A stretch of 64,000 nt of DNA from Nematostella vectensis. Lineage: Eukaryota; Cnidaria; Anthozoa; Actiniaria; Edwardsiidae. Shown here piece after piece: positions 1-10,693 of the stretch. Below the pieces are notes generated by a model. That model was not told where the DNA came from. It saw nothing but the letters and a program-made list of their open reading frames with translations, and searched no databases. Each line of letters opens with the position of its first letter. The stretch's first letter is position 1. Both the position numbers and the translations under genes were made by a program. The stretch is from positions 17,612,994 to 17,676,993 of the forward strand of contig NC_064040.1 in the NCBI RefSeq assembly GCF_932526225.1. Direction: 5' to 3'.

Positions 1-402
1 TATTACCTAGCTTATCCATACGATAGACCATATCTACTGAACCCGAGTGTTTAATTATGGTATTCCATAGCTTATCCATACGATAGACCATATCTACTGA
101 ACCCGAGTGTTTAATTATGGTATTCCATAGCTTATCCATACGATAGACCATATCTACTGAACCCGAGTGTTTAATTATGATATTACCTAGCTTATCCATA
201 CGATAGACCATATCTACTGAACCCGAGTGTTTAATTATGGTATTCCATAGCTTATCCATACGATAGACCATATCTACTGAACCCGAGTGTTTAATTATGA
301 TATTACCTAGCTTATCCATACGATAGACCATATCTACTGAACCCGAGTGTTTAATTATGGTATTCCATAGCTTATCCATACGATAGACCATATCTACTGA
401 AC
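1..402. repeat. 60-bp minisatellite, about 6.7 copies
   Basis: Exact 60-bp periodicity from the first base. Units begin tattacctag or tattccatag and continue cttatccatacgatagacc. The two start variants alternate in blocks. The array runs off the left edge, so its true length is unknown. No gene overlaps it. Confidence 0.97.
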
Positions 403-965
403 CATTCATAACAGGTGACGCATCAGGGTCCACTATTGTGTCCCATGACCCTGCTACACAAGACAAACCCCTTTTATTTATTCACACACCTTAAAAGTCC
501 TACTTGCATCAAGGACCTATTTATCTTGGATATTGACCAAACATTCTACTTTAAAATAGACTGCCAAAAACGTTTATTCACACTTTGTATTGACGAAACG
601 TTGTATCGACACATTGTATTGATGGAATGCAATTAACAAAAAAGACGGCGCCTAGAACAGATTTAAAAGTTTAACAGGTACAAAAATTCAATTTGATTTT
701 TTTTTACACAAGCACTGCAATTCCTATACAATAAGGGAATAATGGCGTATCTTGTTTAATGTACTTTTCAGAGTATCGATCGATATGCAATGTGATAACT
801 GCCGGCGAGTCGTGGAAATACTATTACTGTTGACTGGTATTCTCTTAATAAAGGTACTATGAGCTCTAATTCTAGAAATATTAAAGAAAACAACTAAACT
901 ACTTTTAGTATATAAAAAAATATAAAATACCATAAAAAAACAACAATTAAAAAACTCTCTGAATG
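403..965. other. AT-rich spacer, no gene seen
   Basis: Unique AT-rich sequence between two minisatellites. Only short ORFs without recognisable domains are present (for example 415-636 on +). I see no splice-supported exon. Confidence 0.5.
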
Positions 966-2245
966 AGGCTTATTCACGGCATACACTCACCTACTCTTTA
1001 AGGCTTATTCACGGTATACCCTTACCTACTCTTGTAGGCTTATTCATGGTATACCCTCACCCACTCTTATAGGCTTATTCAAGGTATACCCTCACCTACT
1101 CCTATAGGTTTATTCACGGTATACCCTCACCTAATCTTATAGGCTTATTCACGGTATACCATCACCTACTCTTTTAGGCTTATTCACGGTATACCCTCAC
1201 CTACTCTTATAGGCTTATTCACGGTATACCCTCACCTACTCTTATAGGCTTATTCACGGTATACCCTCAACTACTCTTATAGGCTTATTCATGGTATACC
1301 CTCATCTACTCTTATAGGCTTATTCACGGTATACCCTCATCTACTCATATAGGCTTATTCACGGTATACCCTCATCTACTCTTATAGGCTTATTCACGAT
1401 ATACCCTCACCTACTCTTATAGGCTTATTCACGGTATACCCTCAACTACTCTTATAGGCTTATTCATGGTATACCCTCATCTACTCTTATAGGCTTATTC
1501 ACGGTATACCCTCATCTACTCATATAGGCTTATTCACGGTATACCCTCATCTACTCTTATAGGCTTATTCACGATATACCCTCACCTACTCTTATAGGCT
1601 TATTCACGGTATACCCTCAACTACTCTTATAGGCTTATTCATGGTATACCCTCATCTACTCTTATAGGCTTATTCACGATATACCCTCATCTACTCTTAT
1701 AGGCTTATTCACGGTATACCCACACCTACTTATATAGGCTTATTCACGGTATACCCACACCTACTCATATAGGCTTATTCACGGTATACCCACACCTACT
1801 CATATAGGCTTATTCACGGTATACCCACACCTACTTATATAGGCTTATTCACGGTATACCCTCATCTACTCTTATAGGCTTATTCACGGTATACCCACAC
1901 CTACTTATATAGGCTTATTCACGGTATACCCACACCTACTCATATAGGCTTATTCACGGTATACCCACACCTACTCATATAGGCTTATTCACGGTATACC
2001 CACACCTACTCATATAGGCTTATTCACGGTATACCCACACCTACTCATATAGGCTTATTCACGGTATACCCACACCTACTCATATAGGCTTATTCACGGT
2101 ATACCCACACCTACTCATATAGGCTTATTCACGGTATACCCACACCTACTCATATAGGCTTATTCACGGTATACCCACACCTACTCATATAGGCTTATTC
2201 ACGGTATACCCACACCTACTCATATAGGCTTATTCACGGTATAAT
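966..2245. repeat. 35-bp minisatellite, about 36 copies
   Basis: Unit of 35 bases containing ggcttattcacggtatacc followed by a variable ctcacctact or cacacctact part. The right half (from about 1710) is dominated by the cacacc variant and the left half by ctcacc or ctcatc, so the array has been homogenised in blocks. Two decayed units persist near 2400-2450. Confidence 0.96.
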
Positions 2246-2889
2246 ATCACCTATTCTTTTAGTCTTATTCATGTAATAGCATGATCACCTCGGATTCTTT
2301 TGTTTTCTGAGGGACGATTACTTGCGAAATTCCCTCGAAAACAATAGATGGCCTGCTGTTATATTATTATTATAATTTGCGGTAAACCCTAGCATTCTCG
2401 TATAGGCTTATTCACGGTATTTCCTAGCCTTCTCTTATAGGCCTATTCAGTGCTACTCGTCTCTTTGCGCGCCACAGGATTCCCAATGATTGAAAAAACT
2501 TCGCAGAGAAGGCTAGGTGTACCCTCTGTAAGAATGCCGTAAGAATCCTATTGTATTGATTGATACTTATATTGATTAACACTTGTATTGATTGACACTT
2601 TTATTGATTGACGCTGGCATTAATTGACACTTGAAGGGCGACACCGACTTAGAGCACGTCAAAGCGGTTTGGAGCAGATACGCACAGCTCTCCAATGGCG
2701 TGGTGCGTACAGATTACCATCTTTTGATGATTGTACAAAATACAGGATCGTAGTACTGAGGCTCCTATGAAATTTTTGGCAGTGGTCACTACTGCAAAAC
2801 ATGACATCGGGGCCTCAGTTATAAGAGTCGTTTTTTCATTTTCTTTTTTTTTTGCCAGCTGAACAATTATCATTAACTAATCTGCATAT

Positions 2890-2998
2890 AACAGTGTTAC
2901 TTCTCGCATGAAATCTATCCGTGTATTAATTGGATATCATTCCTGATGGCATGTAATACTATCCAATGCGAGAAGTAACCCTGCATTTTATGTGTTAT
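2890..2998. repeat. Short fold-back (hairpin) repeat
   Basis: The arm starting gttacttctcgcat recurs on the opposite strand about 70 bases downstream, near the motif atgcgagaagtaac at 2967-2980. This gives an imperfect hairpin of about 110 bases. It is probably a small inverted-repeat element. The surrounding 2250-3080 shows no gene. Confidence 0.6.
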
Positions 2999-3085
2999 CA
3001 GTGAGTCAAAGTGATTAGCCTTCTATTATCTTTGAAAGGTAGTTAAATGCAAATCCATGGATTCGATTCACTATGTTCTTCGCAG

Positions 3086-3338
3086 TCCAGCTATCGCAGC
3101 GAGTACCAGCCTGGTACTGGAGCATGCGCAATTGATCCACTAGCACCACTGAATAGCGAGCCTGGTTGGGTCGTGGTGGCAGCCGGGAAGGAAGAGTACC
3201 TGAAGTCCTTGGGATGCGGCATGTGCGTGGAAATCATGGTCAGCGGTCAAGCCGTAAGTACTGCGCATGGCTCGGAGCCTCCAATGAATGGATCACTCAA
3301 AGCGACGATTGTGGACTTGTGCGGAGGGTGCCAACAAG
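3086..3338 (+). CDS. Expansin-like gene, exon 1 of those visible (DPBB, first half)
   Basis: The acceptor ttcttcgcag precedes the exon and the donor aacaag|gtatgt ends it in phase 1. It encodes [18 protein letters not shown] and [11 protein letters not shown], the barrel core with its conserved Asp and Cys. The acceptor choice is the least certain border of the gene. Confidence 0.8.
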
Positions 3339-6300
3339 GTATGTAAGCGGGGCTGGCCTGAAGCAAAAACAAGTGTAGCCTTTTTATGCAATTGAGCAGA
3401 TAATTATTCTGTTTACGAATAATCAGAGACACCATGAGATGATGTTCTAGAAGTGTATGTAATATCAAATTTTGGTTGCTTGTTTGCAGCAAAATCAGCA
3501 AGATCTAAAAAAAGTTTGTTTGTTAAGCAATAACATAGATTAACAGTCTTACGCTGGGTGGAAGTGTTTTAGGACAGTAAAGGCCTTGGACGGACATCGT
3601 TCTATTTATGTACCGTTCCAAATGCAAATATATGAGAATGATCGTAGAATAGTAATTAGTTTATTTGTATTTGGAACGGCACATGAAAAGAACGGCGTCT
3701 AAACTAGGCCTAGATGCATCTATGCACTTCTCCCTTTCTAAGTGCACCTATGCACTTCTCGCTTTTTGTCAGGAGGCTTCAATTTGTATGTTCCCGGGTA
3801 CGGCACATGGAAAACTTCATTCAAATCGATAGAGTGTCCAAAACTTGCCGGACAGGACGGAAAAATCCAGTTCAGATTCTTTGCAAGTAACCCCTGGTCG
3901 ATCAAACTTCAGGTGCGCAACTCAAAGTGAGTATGTGGTCGCAAATGTGGCCAACTGTTTATTTCAATCTCTAACCCGATAAACAACAAGATAAGGTGCA
4001 TCCTCCGGTCTCCCTGTCCCCCTGGGTCCCCGAGAATAGATAAGTTGGGAAGTTTAACCAGTGCCTACATGTCCGACAAGACGATCCAACCATCTTTTCA
4101 CCCAATTCCTTAAACCATTTTTCTAGAATTGTATTTTATTTTAGTTAAATATCATTGTATTCAATTTAAACGACAATTAGAAAATGATCATTGTCACTCG
4201 ACCAATCAGCGCCCTCCATTTGAACCCCCCTAAATCTCATAGTATTTAAGGTGTCAAGCAGCGAGGGCATTGAACAATAGGGTATTAGTGGGGGAATGTA
4301 GTTAGTAATTAGTGGTTATCCACTGATTAGTATTCCCTTAGTTGCAACTTACTTTTAACTGCTTTCCATAGGAAGTAAAACAATGAAAACCAATAACCAA
4401 TGATTATAACTAATATATAGATTTAGACTCTGCCTAAAAGCGGAGCCAGCACACATTTAGCCATATTTTAGCCATATTTTTGTTTTTGTTTAATCTGGAA
4501 CGAAACCTCTTTTGGGTGTTTATGGAGGTATCATCGATTAAGGAAAATTGAAGAATTGAAAAAGAATTATAGTTTCTCACAGCAAAATAGGGTATTTTTT
4601 TTGTTCTCTTCAATCTTGTAAAAACATTAGCACACGACATGTTTCTATACATTTCAGCATATCAGGAGATAACGCTATGTGTGTATTATATTTGTGAGAT
4701 GAATGTGCTCCATACTTGCCTTTTTTATATGGCAACGATCATCCGCGGGCTCTGATTGGCAGAAGAGCGGGCAAGATCCTACGATAATGACCGGGCAATA
4801 TGTAAAAATCTTTCTTTTGTGGGTTGAGAGTGACACCGAGTGCTCAGGCGACCAAAGCAAAATCATTTTAGCAATTTTCAACTCTCAAACCAAAGTCTGC
4901 CAAAGAAAAATTATACCAAATATCGATTCGTTTTACTATTACCGAAGAAAATCATTCAGATAGTGAGTTTTACTATCCAGAATAGGAAAATGAAGACAAA
5001 ATACACGAGAAAAACAACATCACGGCTCATGTTGCAAGTACGAGCGATGAAGTTTCAGCAACAGTCAGGAAGAGAAATTTGTCCAGGAGCAGAAAAGTTA
5101 AAACACAGTGAAAAAATACCTCAAGCGATATCAAGTGTTTTTATCGTTTCCTTGGAGAGATAAACAAGAGAAATGTACAAAAATTCCTCGAATGATTTGC
5201 CTTTATTTCCCGTATAAAGAGACGATTTGCTACCTTTTTTTTATCGCAAATAAAATTTCAGCAAACTTGAAATTGTCGCGCGCGTTGCAAAATCATTATG
5301 GGGGAAATTGTCATAATACAGGGAGTTTGAAGACGATTTTCCGTTAAGACAAGTAATCTAAATGAAATACCATAAAAGAAATGATCTTTTCATGTACAGG
5401 TCGGTAAAATCGGCGTAAAAAGCAATTTTCGATGGTCATTTTACAAATCGACTCGTTATTTCGAGCTTTGGAGTTGAGCACTCGTGGCTTGTAAATCCAG
5501 AAAGGTTTTCTTCTTTCACTTCAGCGCTCGTGTAATATATACGTTCACAATTCTCTTTCTCCCTTACATTACTATTTTTTTTTATAATTTTGTTTCAAAT
5601 AAAGGTTAATAGAAGTCTTTTAGAAGAAATTTCAAATATTGGCTAAGCAGTCTTATTAAACTTCTCTTCAGTGATTTTTGGGCTAGTACTTCGAAATGTA
5701 TACATTTTCTGGGTAGTTTGTACAAACAATGACCCTTTTTGAACCATAGACCCACTAGACCCCCCTGGTGGGGGGCCAACTTGATAACCTATCATTTTTT
5801 TCCCATCTCCCCCCACCTCTCCCCTGCTCGCACTTTATTTCTAACACCTTTTTCCTTACTATGTGCTACTTTTGCTTAGTTGTGTAATATGTTGTGAAAT
5901 ACGAATATGAGCTAAATAAATAAAGATTATTATCATTATTGAAGCATTAGGGCATTCAAGGGTATCTATAATAACCTGTAGCTTTATTATAATTTGACAT
6001 CACTTCTCTGTGTGGTACTTTCAATATTATCATTTCATGATAGGACAAATGGTGCAATCTTTACACCCATTTATTTTGTGGGATTAATAGTGAGAGTACA
6101 GTGCTAGATGCTGTATATCATTTCAGATTGATAAGTATTTAGCTGTATTTTCTATCTTTTGGAATAGTAGATTTCTCACAAAACCCTATGGCGTTGACTA
6201 GTGCAAATTGAAACTAGATTTTTTTTACTAGAGAACCTTTTCTTTTACCTATCCTTCGCCAGTAGAAGACCAGGGAATTCATAACCAAAAAGACACTTGA

Positions 6301-9300
6301 ATAACACGAGATGTGAAGGACAACCGAACGTGACGGCTCGAGAGGCGGGAGCCGCCAGGCGTTCCTCGTGTATACCCGCGGGCGCATGTGTTACATAAGT
6401 GATAACTGGCCAGGGGTAAGAAATACCCACTGGCTTGACTTTTTTTTCGTAATATCTAAAATGTTGGGAAGACGGTAGCTAGGAACAACATATTATCTAA
6501 CAACGAGTATCTCATAAGGAAACTTATGTTAACTTATGTTAACTTATGAAACGTATACTGGAGGATTCCTTGGGCGCTGAGGGCGTCGTGGGGCAGCGTC
6601 CGTAGTCGCAGGAGGGGCATCAGACTGGACGTCTGTTTCTTCGGGCAAATCGCTTTCGATGTCCGAAAAATAGGCCGGTTGCACGTCGTGAGGAGACATC
6701 TCGGGAAGTGTCAATGTGTCAGGAGGTGACATCTCTGGCGAGGCGTGGAAGCTTCATAATCGCCAATGTCATCGCCGCCGGCGGCACGTTAAGGCGGCAG
6801 GACGGGTTGTACTGCGGGACGGCTGTGGCCCACCGCAGCGGCCGACGTCCGCAAAAGCTGTCACCAAGCGGCGACCTCTGGATGGTCTCCTCACCAGGAA
6901 GAAAGGATTTATGTACCCGACAGTGATGCCAACACTAATAACCTTCTAACCGGTTGGTCAACCCGCTATAGCGGCTTGGGGACCATAGTATACTATAGGA
7001 ACTTGAAGTTTCTCAACCCGCTGTAACGGGATGACGCTCAACCTGCTACAGCGGGTTGGCTTCTAACCGGTTGGTCAACCCGCTACAGCGGCTTGCTTTT
7101 TTTGCCATTTTTACCCTATTTGAGTATTTGAGTAAAGGAATGACTCAGGGTACTCAGAAAATCGCTCCGCAGAAATACCTTTTGCGCCAAATTCATCCCA
7201 AATTGCCCCCTTATACGAAATGCAATAAAGTCCTCACGTGTGGCAATGAATGATTTCACCATATCTTTAAAATCTATTTTGTAAAAAAGATTTTTCTCCA
7301 AGACCGCAATACAAACTCACTTGTGAAATCGCTCTTTTGGTCCGGGAGAGCACAGTCCCTCACGGCATTTCTTCAACTCTGAACTCTGATTTTTTAAGGA
7401 TTCGCCTCATCTAAATAGCAATCAAGTTTATACAATATGTCCTTTTGTACAGTCGTCAAATCGACCATGCTTTTCCTATTCTAGTGGTGTGTAGCTACAA
7501 GCGCCTTGTATTTGTCCATTTTCGCCTTAGTGTATCCTCCAATTCGTTTAACAACTTCAAATTCGCGAAATTAATCCTTTAGTAGAATGAAGTGTAATTC
7601 ATTGAAGCTTTCTTTCACAACATTCCAGGGTTGTGACAGCAGGTTTAGAAATTCTACATAACAACCGTTGGATCTGCATGCGACGCACCGATGATAACTA
7701 CTTCACTATCAGTGGGATAGGCGAGCTCAAGTTCCCTATTAAAGTGCGTGTGACGAGCATTGCCAACGAACGGCTTGAGAGCACGATAACGAGGCTAGTG
7801 AATGACGTCAGCATACCAACTACTATTCAGTACAAGGGTTTTATAGAAGGTGAGGCAGGAGGTCGGGTGTGAGGGGCAGAGGGGTACGATAATAAGCAGT
7901 ACCTTCCACTGTTTTTCCTACTCAAAAACAATCAGAAGTATGGTGAAACTTAGGGAATACTAATAACTAGTAGATATCCACTAATTACTAATTACATTCC
8001 CCACTAATTCCCTATTGTTTTATGCCCTCCCTGCTTGAAACTTTGATTACTATGAGATTTAGGGGATTCAAATGGCAGGCGCTGATTGGTCAAGCGGCAG
8101 TGGTGGTTGGGGTGTGGTAGTTGGGGTGTGGTAGTTGGGGTGTGGTGGTTTGGGTGTGGAGGGTGATGCAACGCATCGCAAATGAGGTTGCAGGTCACAG
8201 AAATCAATTGTTAAGGTGGAGGAATGGATAACGCTGTGTAATGAAGAAAAGAAAAACAAAGAAATTGCATCTATAACCGTTCTATCCGTCCGTTGGGGGA
8301 TACGTTATCGCACTGTCTTTCAAATCCCGCACACAACCGTAATGCGGCATTAGACAGAAAATCAAAAGATGCGTTAAATGGATTGATAATGTGACAAGGC
8401 GGCTGTAGAGCGTCTACATACTAAAATCAATACGAAAAAAGAGAGCCCGCTATCGTTGATACTCGAGAATCAGGGTAGTCAATAACGAATGAGGATTTAA
8501 AAAAATTGGAGCCGAAAGACCTTTTAAGGTCTTATTATTATGTTTATTTAAAAATAAACATGTTTGCATGTGCTAAAAATGAACCAATCTGGTTTATTGT
8601 TTACAGATAGCATACCTGAGAAGATCAAGTGCTACGGACAGGGAGATGAGAATGCCTCCTTAAAGCGAACTAAGACTGAGATAACATCACCAAACTCCAC
8701 CTTTAATCATGCCAGTCGGGTGTCACCTTACACTACAAGTAACCCTACCACCGACACGCCAATACCTCACAACACTGCAACACCTACGTTAAACCAGATG
8801 CTACCTACGAACACCCCAAGCCCTCTCGTACAAAATGGATCACATCACTTCATCTATTATCATGGAGAAGACCAGTTATCAAATGGAGAAAAGTCTACTT
8901 CACAGGATAACAGTATCATAATAACACAAGATCGAACGTCACTCAACAACACCTCAAGTTCTGCACCAGACAAATCTCCAATCCTAACAGACATGAAAGA
9001 CTTTGCTCAGACATTCCCTACTGAAGGCACTCCAAAATATAGCAATAAAGGTAAGACATACAGTACTGAAGACACTAGCACGAGACATTCCCTACTGAAG
9101 GCACTCCAAATATAGCAATAAAGGTAAGACATACAGTACTGAAGACATTAGCACGAGACATTCTGTACTGAAGGCACTTCATAAGGGTGAGTGTGAGTGT
9201 GGTTATTTTAGTTCAACTTGTTTGCAGAAGTGTTCCTAAAGACCCGTGCCACGTGTGTATGGATGACGTTCGAATGGAGGGGATGAAAAGAAAGGGTTGG

Positions 9301-9661
9301 GGGATGATAATCACGATTTTCTCAGTGTCTTAACCATCTTAGCCAAAAACAAGAAAGCAAGCAAGCAATATATAAATACATTTAACAGATAAATAAATAA
9401 ATTGACAGGGAGATTTACAATCTTTAGTTAAGATTCAATTGAAGTGATTCTTGTTTCTTTTTAGATGGTATGTTCTGCGAGAGAAATGGTGATGGGATCT
9501 ACGCAGAGAAAGAGAACTGTTACGGGTTCGTGCTTTGTGGCGGCGGCATCGCCCACAAGAAGACATGCCCACCAGGTCTGATCTTCAACACGGATCTCAT
9601 GGTCTGCGACTGGTCACATGAAGTAAAATGCAACCCTGACAACGACGTCATTGGACGTTAA
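3086..9661 (+). CDS. Expansin-like secreted protein with CBM14 chitin-binding tail (5 exons; 5' end not found)
   Basis: Exons: 3086-3338, 3773-3926, 7629-7849, 8607-9050, 9465-9661. All four junctions are GT-AG and phases match, giving 422 residues plus stop. Exons 1-2 form a DPBB barrel like that of expansins ([10 protein letters not shown], cysteine-rich [16 protein letters not shown], ending IQFRF and LQVRNSK). Exon 3 resembles the expansin C-terminal CBM63-type beta sandwich. Exon 4 is a Thr/Ser/Pro/Asn-rich, probably glycosylated, linker. Exon 5 is a six-cysteine peritrophin-A (CBM14) domain and carries the stop. Expansins loosen polysaccharide networks without hydrolysis. The CBM14 tail suggests chitin as target, which is inference. 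No start codon or signal peptide is visible; a further 5' exon upstream of 3086 is expected. The ATG at 3047 is in frame but does not lead to a signal peptide. Confidence 0.85.
3585..3705. repeat. Fold-back element in an expansin-gene intron
   Basis: The left arm contains ccgttccaaatgcaaata and the right arm tatttgtatttggaacgg in opposite orientation. The arms are about 38 bases and pair over most of their length, ending near gttcta... and ...gaacgg. Small MITE or hairpin repeat. Confidence 0.65.
3773..3926 (+). CDS. Expansin-like gene, exon 2 (DPBB, second half)
   Basis: Acceptor tttttgtcag, donor tcaaa|gtgagt. It continues in phase as [17 protein letters not shown], then [20 protein letters not shown], the closing strands of the expansin barrel. 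The segment between CGGCQQ and GGFN is shorter than usual in expansins, so a missed micro-exon cannot be excluded. Confidence 0.82.
4199..4345. repeat. Palindromic dispersed repeat, inverted relative to the 7945-8096 copy
   Basis: Contains gagggcattgaacaatagg and a near-palindromic block of about 50 bases built from tagtaattagtggttatcc. The reverse complement, with substitutions, lies at 7945-8096. The two copies flank exon 3 of the expansin-like gene in opposite orientation. Confidence 0.7.
4417..4450. repeat. Hairpin-bearing terminus of a dispersed element (family member 1)
   Basis: Matches, in reverse orientation, the consensus ggctccgcttttaggca followed by tgcctaaatctatat. Related ends occur near 23,250-23,280, 44,693-44,725 and 62,208-62,240. 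The core ttaggca/tgcctaa forms a hairpin. Confidence 0.6.
5183..5400. repeat. Dispersed repeat, inverted copy at 38,900-39,112
   Basis: The stretch gatttgcc...cccgtataaagagac and the following part with aaatttcagcaaacttgaaa are found reverse-complemented at 38,900-39,112 with moderate divergence. No coding potential is seen. Confidence 0.7.
6541..6735 (-). pseudogene. Possible C-terminal tail of a retrotransposon polyprotein
   Basis: An open tail with many acidic, Pro and Ser residues ends [14 protein letters not shown] and stop, the style of tail seen at the C-terminus of many Gypsy-type Pol proteins. The frame decays upstream (towards 6930) and no catalytic domain is visible. Assignment rests on composition and the terminal motif only. 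Confidence 0.3.
6945..7118. repeat. Dispersed 170-bp repeat with internal direct and inverted repeats
   Basis: taaccggttggtcaacccgc occurs at both ends as a direct repeat, and caacccgctgtaacggg between them is near-palindromic. A near-identical copy in the same orientation lies at 39,374-39,545. Both copies are followed by ggcttgctttttttgccat. Confidence 0.85.
7629..7849 (+). CDS. Expansin-like gene, exon 3 (C-terminal expansin domain)
   Basis: Acceptor cattccag, donor atagaag|gtgagg. Begins [20 protein letters not shown] and continues [19 protein letters not shown], resembling the CBM63-like beta sandwich that follows the barrel in expansins. Phases match both neighbours. Confidence 0.82.
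7945..8096. repeat. Second, inverted copy of the 4199-4345 repeat
   Basis: Reads agggaatactaataactagt then ccactaattactaattacat. It corresponds to the reverse complement of the first copy. A short g/t-rich tandem run (gggtgtggtagttg) follows at about 8100-8160. Confidence 0.7.
8607..9050 (+). CDS. Expansin-like gene, exon 4 (Thr/Ser-rich linker)
   Basis: Acceptor ttgtttacag, donor caataaag|gtaaga. After [18 protein letters not shown] the exon is dominated by Thr, Ser, Pro and Asn with many N-x-S/T sites, as in mucin-like linkers. Its last part and donor are tandemly duplicated downstream (9018-9190). Confidence 0.75.
9018..9190 (+). repeat. Tandem duplication of exon end plus splice donor
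   Basis: A unit of about 72 bases running from cgagacattccctactgaag through agcaataaag|gtaagacata appears about 2.5 times. Intact donors lie at 9051 and at about 9123. The third copy reads cataaggg|tgag near 9185. Only the first donor is assumed in the gene model. Confidence 0.85.
9465..9661 (+). CDS. Expansin-like gene, last exon (CBM14 chitin-binding domain)
   Basis: Acceptor tttctttttag. Encodes one peritrophin-A domain with the six-Cys pattern: [42 protein letters not shown], then the stop at 9659-9661. CBM14 binds chitin in peritrophins and chitinases. Confidence 0.9.
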
Positions 9662-10693
9662 AAGACCTGTATGCTAGTGAATTAAATAGGCGGCTTCCAG
9701 ATATTCTACTAGAGTAGAGACAAAGAACCGTGTTATAATGGACGAAGAGAGTAACTAATAAGGGTGTTTAAATGGGCCAAAAGAAGTTTTTCGCACAACT
9801 ACGCGTAAAACTACAAGTCGTGACCAATAGCATGCAAATGCTTTAAAAGAGGTACAGGATCCGCCGTGTCAATTTATTATCACTTTTGATTAGGTAATCA
9901 ATTAGATATGCTAAAATGCGCACAGATTAGCACGCTCTATTGACCAATATTTTACAGATCACTACGTTGAATTCTAATACCAAAAATTCGACTCTGTAAC
10001 ATGACTTAACTATCTTATATGGTATTTTCTGAATGAACAACACCGTCCAATTCAGTTATAAAAATAACCCCCGCTCAAGGGCGATAAGGGACTTGAAGCA
10101 GTCACTAACACAATACTAACTAAGATTATTAAGAGCAGATCGAATTTTTATTCGCTGATTTTGTCCAAAACGTAAATGACTAAAAAAGGCCAAAACAACA
10201 AGTGAATCCAAGAGAACTACTGTATCTTTATAGATTATAAGAATTACGTTTACTTAAGAAATTGACATATCAATTTGCACAAATATTTCGCACTTTCTCA
10301 TTTATTGGAATATTGGGAAACATTATAAATTTTTGCCAAGACATTATATTAGCTGGTTCAAACATTCAATCAAATATTTTTTAAATGTTTACATGTAACA
10401 AATAACAAAAAGAAAACACGGGGAAAACTCTCTGACTGAAAAGCACCTTTTATTTTAAAACAATAATACAAATAACGTAAACAAAGTTTCGTTAAAAAAA
10501 GAATACTAAAGAATACTTATGTAATCTTAATTTTAAAAGTTATTGAGCTAATCTTCTTTAATCTATATCGTCATTTCTGAAGATGGTGATATGCGTGAGA
10601 AGAAATATCAAACCGAGAACAGCCTAACAATACCCTAGGCTACCACCTTAATACCTTTAGGCTACTAACTTTTCGTCTTGTTAATTTCAGTAG
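9662..10693. other. Intergenic spacer between convergent genes
   Basis: No coding exon is visible. It contains the 3' flank of the GPCR gene, including tttatt near 10,449 (aataaa on the minus strand), a plausible polyadenylation signal about 240 bases past the GPCR stop. The left border of the 6.8-kb duplication is near 10,061. Confidence 0.5.

Larger units (their letters stand above)
3927..7628. other. Long intron of the expansin-like gene, filled with repeats
   Basis: No exon with matching phase is visible. It holds a palindromic repeat (4199-4345), a hairpin terminus motif (4417-4450), a dispersed repeat (5183-5400), a decayed retroelement tail (6541-6735) and another dispersed repeat (6945-7118). 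Confidence 0.6.
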
